Source of the DNA: Sulfitobacter sp.
Lineage (GTDB): Bacteria; Pseudomonadota; Alphaproteobacteria; Rhodobacterales; Rhodobacteraceae
Assembly (NCBI GenBank): GCA_024636405.1
Contig: JAGXHC010000041.1
Location: forward strand, 1 to 12,832
Direction of reading: 5' to 3'
DNA length: 12,832 bases
Under the pieces are notes generated by a model that ran no database searches, was not told the DNA's origin, and saw only the letters and a list, made by a program, of their open reading frames with translations. Position numbers and translations under genes: made by a program. Below are positions 7,250 through 12,832 of the stretch, piece after piece; position 1 is the first letter of the stretch, and every line of letters begins with the position of its first letter.

Positions 7250-8626
7250 ATGAATGGTCGGCTGGTTCTACCGCTGATTTTGCTGCTGAATGCCTGCGTG
7301 CCGGCGTCACAGTCCGAAGTCGCCAGCCGCGCTGCCATTTCCGAAAGCACGCTGCCGCCGATGAAGACGTTTGGCGGCACCAGCCCTGGTGCACCGATCC
7401 GGTCAAATTCGGACCTGCTGCGCGATTTCATGGAATTGTCATTCCAGATGGAAAGCGGTCGCGCCCTGCCCGTGCTTACACGGTTTGAAACGCCCATTAC
7501 CGTGCGCGTCACAGGCAAACCAACGGCCACCTTGCATAGTGACCTCAAGCAGTTGCTCAGCCGTCTGCGCAATGAGGCGAATATTGAGATTAGCCAAACA
7601 AGGAGTGCTTCGGCCAATATAACGATCGAAGCGGTCAGCCGCGCGGATATTCAGCGGGTATTGCCGCAGGCGGCCTGCTTTGTGGCGCCCAATGTTTCAA
7701 CGCTGGACGAATACCGAAAGGCCCGCCGGTCCCCAAAAACGGATTGGACGCAGCTGACCACGCGCCAGAAGATGGCGATTTTCCTGCCAAATGACGCCAG
7801 CCCGCAAGAGGTGCGCGATTGTCTGCATGAAGAAGTGGCGCAGGCGCTGGGGCCGCTCAATGATCTGTACCGCCTGCCCGATTCCGTATTCAACGACGAC
7901 AACGTTCATACCGTCCTGACCGGCTTCGACATGCTGATCCTGCGCAGCTATTACGACCCTTCCTTGCGGTCGGGCATGACAAGCGGTCAGGTTGCCGCCG
8001 CCCTGCCCGCAATATTGGCGCGCAACAACCCGCGCGGCGCGGGTTTGCCTGCCCATCCTGCAACTGCAACGCCGCGGGCCTGGAACACCGCGATCCAGAC
8101 TGCGCTTGGTCGGTCGGGAACGTCGGCCACACGCCGCGCGGCCGCCAGTGACGCCATCCGCATTGCAAGCACCATGAGATGGCAGGACCACCGCCGCGCC
8201 TTTGCCCATTATGCCATGGGACGCGTGCTTCAGACCCAGGACCCGGACGGGGCGCAGAACCATTTCGTGATCGCAAACCGCTACTACGCGCAGAACGGCG
8301 GCACCGCGCTGCACCGTGCATACGTTGCGGCACAACTGGCCGCCCATGCGGTTAACCAAGGGCGCGGCGCGGATGCGCTGCGCCTGCTGGCACCGCATTA
8401 CGACACCGCGCGCACCCATGAAAACGCGGCACTTCTGGCCACGCTATTGCTGCTGGAAGCCGAAGCGCTTGAGCAGGAAGGCCGCTTTGCCGAGGCGCGC
8501 GCCGTCAGGCTGGACAGCATCGGCTGGGCGCGATACGGGTTTGGACCTGATTGGGCTGTGCGGGCCAAGCTACGCGAAATTGCATCGCTGAACCCGCTCA
8601 AAGGAAACGGGGCGGGACGTAGATGA
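7250..8626 (+). CDS. DUF2927-type lipoprotein with C-terminal helical repeat region
   Basis: A 458-residue predicted lipoprotein of unknown function. The N-terminus has a short signal peptide with lipobox L-N-A-C and lipidation at Cys16, so the mature protein is exported and anchored in a membrane. ATG 7250 is chosen because it places the signal peptide at the N-terminus and has AAGG 9 nt upstream; a longer frame opens at 7067 but would bury the lipobox. Residues about 55-260 match my recollection of DUF2927, with the hallmark stretch DCLHEEVAQALGPLND around H193-E194-E195 and Q198, followed by LYRLPDSVFNDDN and YYDPSLRSGM. This HEE..Q..G..ND pattern resembles a zinc-protease helix but lacks the second His. 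Residues about 308-450 are helical and alanine-rich with AL/EG/A spacing like TPR repeats. Its stop overlaps the next start (ATGA), joining it to the small membrane protein and the VWA gene. Confidence 0.8.
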   Translation: MNGRLVLPLILLLNACVPASQSEVASRAAISESTLPPMKTFGGTSPGAPIRSNSDLLRDFMELSFQMESGRALPVLTRFETPITVRVTGKPTATLHSDLKQLLSRLRNEANIEISQTRSASANITIEAVSRADIQRVLPQAACFVAPNVSTLDEYRKARRSPKTDWTQLTTRQKMAIFLPNDASPQEVRDCLHEEVAQALGPLNDLYRLPDSVFNDDNVHTVLTGFDMLILRSYYDPSLRSGMTSGQVAAALPAILARNNPRGAGLPAHPATATPRAWNTAIQTALGRSGTSATRRAAASDAIRIASTMRWQDHRRAFAHYAMGRVLQTQDPDGAQNHFVIANRYYAQNGGTALHRAYVAAQLAAHAVNQGRGADALRLLAPHYDTARTHENAALLATLLLLEAEALEQEGRFAEARAVRLDSIGWARYGFGPDWAVRAKLREIASLNPLKGNGAGRR

Positions 8627-8796
8627 TCGTGATTGTACTGGCCATTGTGGGCGCGCTGATCGGTGGGTTCACCGCACGCAAACGTGGTGGCAACCGCAAG
8701 GACATCGCGCAATACGCCGCCGGTTACGCCATGGCTTTCCTGCTTGTCGGCATGATCGTGACAGTCGTGATTGACCGGATGTTCAGCGGGGCCTGA
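8623..8796 (+). CDS. 57-residue two-helix membrane protein
   Basis: A small open frame between the lipoprotein and VWA genes. It reads as two hydrophobic helices (residues 2-17 and 35-50) joined by a strongly basic loop, RKRGGNRK (19-26), which should lie on the cytoplasmic side by the positive-inside rule. Both ends would then face the periplasm. The ATG overlaps the lipoprotein stop (ATGA), and the stop is 5 nt before the VWA start, so it is translationally coupled on both sides. That argues strongly that it is a real gene. The function is unknown. I infer that it could be a membrane docking point between the cytoplasmic VWA/MoxR proteins and the exported lipoprotein. Confidence 0.75.
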   Translation: MIVIVLAIVGALIGGFTARKRGGNRKDIAQYAAGYAMAFLLVGMIVTVVIDRMFSGA

Positions 8797-8801
8797 CGGG
8801 G

Positions 8802-9989
8802 ATGTTTCTGCCCTTCTTCGAACAGATGCGCAAACACGGATTGCCCGTGTCGATGCGCGAATTTCTGGCCTTTCTGGATGGCATGGCGGCAGGTCTTGCC
8901 ACCTATGACGTCGAGGCGTTCTACTACCTTGCGCGGTTGAGCATGGTAAAGGACGAACGCAATATCGACAAGTTCGACCGCGCCTTCTCTGCTGCCTTTA
9001 AAGGTTTGGAAAACATAAGCTTGGACGACGTTCTTGAAGCTGTGGATATTCCGGCTGACTGGCTTGAGAAGATGGCCGAGAAACACCTGAGCGCTGCCGA
9101 AAAGGCCGAAATCGAAGCGGCAGGCGGCTTTGACAAGTTGATGGAAAAGCTTAAAGAGCGGCTGGCAGAGCAAAAGGGGCGGCATCAGGGCGGCAACAAA
9201 TGGATCGGCACGGCGGGCACCTCGCCTTTCGGGGCCTACGGCTACAACCCCGAAGGGGTGCGCATCGGTCAGAACGAATCGCGCCACCAGCGCGCGGTAA
9301 AGGTTTGGGACAAGCGCGAATTTCGCAATCTGGACGACACAGTTGAGTTGGGCACGCGCAACATCAAGGTTGCGCTAAAACGCCTGCGCCGCTGGGCCCG
9401 GGACGGCGCGCAGGAGGAACTGGACCTTAACGGGACCATCCGCGCCACGGCCGAACATGGCTATCTGGACGTCAAAACCCGGCCCGAACGGCGCAATGCG
9501 GTCAAGGTGCTGCTGTTTCTGGATGTCGGCGGATCGATGGATGCCCATGTCAAAGTGGTGGAAGAACTGTTCAGCGCTGCCAAGGCAGAGTTCAAACACC
9601 TTGAACACTATTATTTCCACAATTGTCTTTATGAAGGTGTGTGGCGCGACAACCGCCGCCGCTGGGATGCGCAGCAGCCGACCCATGAGGTCTTGCGCAC
9701 CTATGGACTTGATTACAAATGCATTTTTGTCGGTGACGCGTCCATGTCCCCCTACGAAATCGCCTATCCCGGTGGGGCCAGCGAACACTGGAACGCCGAA
9801 AGCGGTGCCACCTGGCTGCGGCGGGCCTGTGATCAATGGTCAAGCACCGTGTGGATCAATCCGGTGCCCGAGAAATATTGGGGCTACACCCAATCCATCG
9901 ACATGATCCGCGAGGTGATCGGCGCCGACGCGATGGTGCCGATGACCCTTGAAGGGCTGTCGCGCGGGATCAAGACGCTGACACGCTAG
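8802..9989 (+). CDS. VWA-domain protein, CoxE-like partner of MoxR
   Basis: A 395-residue soluble protein with no signal peptide. The N-terminal half (about 1-130) is helical (MFLPFFEQMRKHGLPVSMREF at the start, then ...YYLARLSMVKDERN). A Gly-rich linker (about 125-150) leads to a C-terminal von Willebrand A domain whose metal-site motif is D241-V-G-G-S-M246 in VLLFLDVGGSMDAHVKV. The canonical DxSxS is therefore DxGxS, with one metal-coordinating Ser replaced by Gly. A later acidic element, FVGDASMSPYE, follows. In known MoxR systems the VWA protein binds the AAA+ ATPase and hands on the client; the fit here is inferred from the family and from the upstream moxR-like gene. GGGG directly before ATG 8802 gives a close ribosome site. 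No CO-dehydrogenase, nitrite/nitric-oxide reductase or methanol-dehydrogenase client gene is present. Confidence 0.87.
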   Translation: MFLPFFEQMRKHGLPVSMREFLAFLDGMAAGLATYDVEAFYYLARLSMVKDERNIDKFDRAFSAAFKGLENISLDDVLEAVDIPADWLEKMAEKHLSAAEKAEIEAAGGFDKLMEKLKERLAEQKGRHQGGNKWIGTAGTSPFGAYGYNPEGVRIGQNESRHQRAVKVWDKREFRNLDDTVELGTRNIKVALKRLRRWARDGAQEELDLNGTIRATAEHGYLDVKTRPERRNAVKVLLFLDVGGSMDAHVKVVEELFSAAKAEFKHLEHYYFHNCLYEGVWRDNRRRWDAQQPTHEVLRTYGLDYKCIFVGDASMSPYEIAYPGGASEHWNAESGATWLRRACDQWSSTVWINPVPEKYWGYTQSIDMIREVIGADAMVPMTLEGLSRGIKTLTR

Positions 9990-10020
9990 GCCCGCAGGAA
10001 CATAGATTGACGCCGCGGCG

Positions 10021-10037
10021 TTGGGTCCGTGACCCAA
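10021..10037 (+). promoter_or_regulatory. Perfect hairpin just ahead of the osmC ribosome site
   Basis: TTGGGTC-CGT-GACCCAA is a perfect 7-bp stem with a 3-nt loop, lying 31 nt after the VWA stop and 4 nt before the AAAGGA that serves osmC. It could be a weak terminator of the VWA transcript (only AATTC follows, no T-run), an operator, or an mRNA structure affecting osmC translation. The sequence alone does not decide between these. Confidence 0.4.
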
Positions 10038-10054
10038 TTCGAAAGGAAAAAGAA

Positions 10055-10483
10055 ATGGCGATCAAAAAAGCAGGCTCCGCTAAATGGTCCGGTAACCTCA
10101 AAGAGGGAAAGGGGTATGTCTCAACTCAGACTGGCGTGCTCAGCGATCAGCCCTACGGGTTCAACACCCGGTTCGAAGGCAAATCCGGCACCAACCCCGA
10201 AGAGCTGATCGGCGCGGCGCATGCGTCGTGTTTCTCCATGGCACTGTCGATGATCCTTGAGGGTCACGATCTAGTTGCTGACAGCATCGAGACCACGGCA
10301 ACCGTGCATCTGGAAGAAAAAGACGGCGGGTTTCATATTCCCAAAGTGCATCTGGACGTGACCGCCAAAATACCCGGCGCAACCAAAGAGCAATTTGACG
10401 AAGCGGCCAAAACGGCCAAGGAGAACTGCCCGATCTCCAAATTGCTGACAGCAGAAATCACGATGGACGCGAAACTGGCGTAA
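10055..10483 (+). CDS. osmC: OsmC-family thiol peroxidase
   Basis: A 142-residue OsmC/Ohr-fold peroxidase that reduces organic hydroperoxides (and, in OsmC, H2O2) using two cysteines. The peroxidatic Cys59 lies in AAHASCFSM and the resolving Cys125 in KENCPISK, at the same positions as in E. coli OsmC. Arg39 and Glu50, the residues expected to activate the peroxidatic Cys, are in place in NTRFEG and NPEELIG. Length matches the family (about 140). It is assigned to OsmC rather than Ohr by the N-terminal KKAGSAKWSGNLKEGKG stretch. ATG 10055 is chosen because AAAGGA stands 7 nt ahead; an upstream in-frame start at 10007 would absorb the leader hairpin. It is separated from the VWA gene by 65 nt and followed by a hairpin, so probably a single-gene unit or loosely linked to the upstream operon. 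Confidence 0.93.
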   Translation: MAIKKAGSAKWSGNLKEGKGYVSTQTGVLSDQPYGFNTRFEGKSGTNPEELIGAAHASCFSMALSMILEGHDLVADSIETTATVHLEEKDGGFHIPKVHLDVTAKIPGATKEQFDEAAKTAKENCPISKLLTAEITMDAKLA

Positions 10484-10491
10484 CCTAAAAT

Positions 10492-10517
10492 CGGACCGTC
10501 CTATTTGGGGCGGTCCG
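10492..10517 (+). terminator. Hairpin after osmC
   Basis: CGGACCG...CGGTCCG is a perfect 7-bp stem that can extend by TCC/GGG (one wobble) around a 6-nt loop, 8 nt past the osmC stop. Only TTA follows on the plus strand, so the U-tract is weak. The position directly after the stop makes a transcription end the best reading. Confidence 0.6.
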
Positions 10518-10575
10518 TTACTGCGCGCGCAACATAAAGCTTTCCGGGGATGGTCCAACAATTTAGGCTTCGGCC

Positions 10576-11733
10576 ATGTCAGACGCACCAATCACGCACA
10601 TTAATTTGGCGAATTTTGCCGCCGATCCCTACCCTGCGCTGGCCGGAATGCGGCACCATGCCCCGATTACATTCGTGCCAGAGCTTGGCGCGACCCTGCT
10701 GACCCGTCGCGCCGACATTCACCGTGAAGAAAAACGCATTGAGGTTTTCTCGTCCGTGCAGCCGGGCGGGTTGATGCAGCAGGTGATGGGCCAAAACATG
10801 ATGCGCCGCGACGGTGACGATCACATGGCAGAGCGGCGTGCGCTTTTCACCGCGCTCAGCCCGCGCACCGTGGCCGACCATTGGGCACCGCAGTTCAAAC
10901 GCATCACAGAAGACCGGCTTGACGCGCTGGCGCCATTGGGCGGCTGTGATATTCTGCGCGACTTCGCCATGCCAGTCAGCGGTGCAGCGCTCTGTGCGAT
11001 GACGGGCCTGACAAACCTGCGCCCTGACGAAATGGACGCAGCCAGCCAGCAGATGATTGATGCCATCGCCAATTACGCCGCCGACCCCGATATCGAAAGA
11101 ACCGGCATGGCGGCCGCTGACAGGATCGACACCGCCATTGATGCGCGGCTGGCAGTGCTGCGCGGTGCGCCGGATCCATCGGTGCTGTCGGTGCTGGACC
11201 GTGCAGGCATGGCGCGCGCATCCATTGGCGCAAACATCAAGGTGATCATCGGCGGCGGTCAGAATGAACCGCGCGACGCGATTGCTGGGCTGGTCTGGGC
11301 GCTGCTGGCCCATCCCGATCAACGCACGATGATCGCGAGCGGCGCGGCCAATTGGCGCGCGGCATTTGGCGAATACACCCGCTTTATCGCGCCGATCCAG
11401 ATGGCGCCACGCGCCGTGGCCCGGCGCGACACGGTATCAGGCGTGACATTTGATGTCGGCGACCGCGTTTTTCTGATGTTCAGTTCCGCCTGCCGCGATG
11501 AGGACAGTTTTCAGTGGCCAGACCTTTTCGATATCCGCCGCGATACATCGGCCGCAATCCCGTTTGGGGCTGGCCCGCATTTCTGCGCCGGCGCGGCAGC
11601 GGCGCGCACGCTGGTGGCGGACTATGCGGTGCCGATGCTGTTTGCGCGGTTTCCAGGTATCGCGCTGGCCGGTCCTGTGCCTTTCCATGGTTGGGCCTTT
11701 CGCGGACCGACATGCGTGCCGGTGACCTGGTGA
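10576..11733 (+). CDS. Cytochrome P450 with atypical I-helix
   Basis: A 385-residue soluble bacterial cytochrome P450, a haem-thiolate monooxygenase needing ferredoxin partners not found here. The haem-binding loop FGAGPHFCAG is intact with Cys337 as the axial ligand. The K-helix E266-Y-T-R269 (ExxR) is present, and RAVARRD fits the PERF-like region. The I-helix is odd: at residues 226-234 it reads GGGQNEPRD, so the usual acid-alcohol pair (A/G-G-x-D/E-T) that delivers protons to O2 is replaced by Asn-Glu-Pro. I recall this GGG.NEPRD signature in other alphaproteobacterial P450s, so it is likely a subfamily feature rather than decay; substrate unknown. The first 20 residues (MSDAPITHINLANFAADPYP) fit a usual P450 start. 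The ribosome site before ATG 10576 is weak (AGG). Confidence 0.92.
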   Translation: MSDAPITHINLANFAADPYPALAGMRHHAPITFVPELGATLLTRRADIHREEKRIEVFSSVQPGGLMQQVMGQNMMRRDGDDHMAERRALFTALSPRTVADHWAPQFKRITEDRLDALAPLGGCDILRDFAMPVSGAALCAMTGLTNLRPDEMDAASQQMIDAIANYAADPDIERTGMAAADRIDTAIDARLAVLRGAPDPSVLSVLDRAGMARASIGANIKVIIGGGQNEPRDAIAGLVWALLAHPDQRTMIASGAANWRAAFGEYTRFIAPIQMAPRAVARRDTVSGVTFDVGDRVFLMFSSACRDEDSFQWPDLFDIRRDTSAAIPFGAGPHFCAGAAAARTLVADYAVPMLFARFPGIALAGPVPFHGWAFRGPTCVPVTW

Positions 11734-11775
11734 CGCAGCGCTTGTCCTGCGCCGCAACGTACCCATATTGAACAT

Positions 11776-12459
11776 ATGATTCGTGTCCTCCCCATTCTTC
11801 TCGCCGTGCTTTATGCCCTTGCCATGTACCGGTTTTCCGCCTGGCGGACGGCGCGCGAGCTGGATCAGAAGTCGACCCAGCTGATGGACCCGGCGCTGAA
11901 CGACATGAGCAACCGCATGGCGCGCGCGTTGGATGTGGACCGAATCAAAGTGCATATTTATGAAATAACGCCGGTCAACGGGTTGGCCGCGCCCGATGGC
12001 CGCATATTCATCACCCGCGGTTTTTATAATAAATTCAAGGCGGGCGAGGTCACTGCCGAAGAACTGGCAAGCGTTATCGCCCATGAGTTGGGCCATGTGG
12101 CGTTGGGACATTCACGGCGGCGGATGATTGATTTTTCCGGTCAGAACGCGCTGCGCACAGCACTTGCAATGGTGTTGGGGCGGATCATTCCGGGGGTTGG
12201 TATCTGGATTGCCAATATGCTGACGACGCTGCTGGCGGCGCGCCTGTCACGGTCGGATGAATATGAGGCGGATGCCTATGCCGCCGCTTTGCTTACAAAG
12301 GCCGGAATTGGTGTCGCACCGCAGATATCGCTGTTTCGCAAGCTTGAGGCACTTACGCAAAGCAATCACGGCACCGCGCCCGCCTGGCTTATGAGCCATC
12401 CCAAAACAGATGAACGGATCGCAGCGCTATCACGGCTACAAGATCGCTGGGAAAACTGA
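11776..12459 (+). CDS. M48-family zinc metallopeptidase, membrane-anchored
   Basis: A 227-residue M48 peptidase. One N-terminal TM helix (about residues 3-18) is followed by the catalytic domain. The zinc-binding H103-E-L-G-H107 lies in VIAHELGHVALGHS, and the third ligand is Glu162 in SRSDEYEAD (with Asp166). A hydrophobic segment at about 130-155, between the two metal motifs, may touch the membrane, as in other M48 proteins. The C-terminal MSHPKTDERIAAL (about 206-218) is the family's usual substrate-cleft motif. It is shorter than HtpX (about 290 aa, more TM helices) and lacks the TPR tail of BepA, so it is a minimal M48 protein, probably a membrane or periplasmic quality-control protease. 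No clear Shine-Dalgarno precedes ATG 11776 (ATTGAACAT). It starts 42 nt after the P450 stop and is convergent with the PIN gene. Confidence 0.9.
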   Translation: MIRVLPILLAVLYALAMYRFSAWRTARELDQKSTQLMDPALNDMSNRMARALDVDRIKVHIYEITPVNGLAAPDGRIFITRGFYNKFKAGEVTAEELASVIAHELGHVALGHSRRRMIDFSGQNALRTALAMVLGRIIPGVGIWIANMLTTLLAARLSRSDEYEADAYAAALLTKAGIGVAPQISLFRKLEALTQSNHGTAPAWLMSHPKTDERIAALSRLQDRWEN

Positions 12460-12504
12460 TTTTAATCAGATGTCTACTATCCGTTCTTTATCCATCACAT
12501 TACC

Positions 12505-12832
12505 TTAGCCAAGTGCCTTGGCAAGCCGAGGCAGACGGCATTTTCGCAGTAACGCGCGCATTTGCCAATCATCACCGGACAACCGCCGCGCCTCGTTCAG
12601 CACCTGCGTTGCCACCTGCGTCATCGGTGCGGGATCTGCCAGCCAGTAATCATATAGAAACGCGTCGGGATCGACCCGCGTCACTCCGTGACCGCCCAGA
12701 ACACTGGCGGGAAAGTCGCGGGCGTTGAGGGTCATGATGCTGCCGGCCTCGCCCGCGATCGCCGCTGCCAACACGTGCCGGTTATCCGCGTCGGGCAGCC
12801 ACAACTGGTCCAGCGCCGTGTCGTCCCAATTC
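12505..12832 (-). CDS. PIN-domain protein, C-terminal part (5' end beyond window)
   Basis: The minus-strand frame is open to the window edge, giving the last 108 residues of a PIN-domain protein. The diagnostic stretch is LPDADNRHVLAAAI (residues 12-25 of this fragment) followed by MTLNARDFP and a DPDAFLYDYW segment. This is the active-site Asp region and C-terminal strand of the PIN_3-like, VapC-related predicted RNases. The N-terminal catalytic Asp lies outside the window. A TTG codon at 12804 is internal. If it is a toxin, its antitoxin would be expected just upstream (beyond the right edge); nothing antitoxin-like is on its 3' side. An orphan PIN nuclease is equally possible. Convergent with the M48 gene; the 45-nt spacer shows no hairpin. 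Confidence 0.8.
   Translation of the reverse strand, partial: NWDDTALDQLWLPDADNRHVLAAAIAGEAGSIMTLNARDFPASVLGGHGVTRVDPDAFLYDYWLADPAPMTQVATQVLNEARRLSGDDWQMRALLRKCRLPRLAKALG

Noticed and set aside
10007..10054. Upstream TTG start for OsmC at 10007
   Set aside because: It would translate the leader hairpin; the ATG at 10055 has an AAAGGA at 7 nt and gives Cys59/Cys125 numbering identical to E. coli OsmC.
1..12832. CRISPR array, insertion sequence or prophage
   Set aside because: No regularly spaced direct repeats, transposase, integrase or phage structural motif was found on either strand.

Overview
This window is 12.8 kb of high-GC chromosomal DNA. Gene content and protein motifs point to an alphaproteobacterium of the Rhodobacteraceae/Roseobacter type. 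The clues are a DksA of the cysteine-poor C..T..S..A type, a short DsbB, a YqaA-DsbB pair, a DUF2927-type lipoprotein beside a MoxR/VWA pair, and a GC-rich hairpin of a kind common in this family. This placement is inferred from memory of these families; no search was run. I see no integrase, transposase, CRISPR array, rRNA or prophage gene.

Layout. (1) 1-2601 (+): the C-terminal five-sixths of an RND efflux-pump inner-membrane subunit, cut by the window edge. (2) 2898-2981 (-): tRNA-Leu(CAA). (3) 3104-4143 (+): a two-gene membrane operon, a YqaA-like DedA/VTT protein and DsbB, overlapping by ATGA. (4) 4215-5879 (-): a FAD-dependent aromatic-type hydroxylase downstream of dksA, with a strong intrinsic terminator between them that almost touches the hydroxylase start codon. 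(5) 6047-9989 (+): a MoxR-type AAA+ ATPase; then, after 363 nt without a clear gene, a tightly packed trio of lipoprotein, 57-residue two-helix membrane protein and VWA-domain protein. (6) 10055-10483 (+): OsmC-type peroxidase. (7) 10576-11733 (+): cytochrome P450 with an unusual I-helix. (8) 11776-12459 (+): membrane-anchored M48 metallopeptidase. (9) 12505 to the window end (-): C-terminal part of a PIN-domain protein.

How the genes may work together. DsbB re-oxidises periplasmic DsbA, and the YqaA-like partner is a membrane transport/scramblase-fold protein, so that operon serves the envelope. The MoxR-lipoprotein-small membrane protein-VWA block is the most system-like part. MoxR ATPases usually act with VWA proteins as remodelling or cofactor-insertion machines, and here the usual pair comes with an envelope lipoprotein of unknown function and a tiny two-helix membrane protein instead of an obvious client enzyme. 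OsmC, the P450 and the M48 peptidase follow on the same strand with separate leaders and look like independent units. Most of the window reads as ordinary core or near-core genome. The points worth a second look are the MoxR/VWA block, the P450 I-helix, the terminator-to-start-codon geometry at dksA/hydroxylase, and the cysteine-poor DksA.
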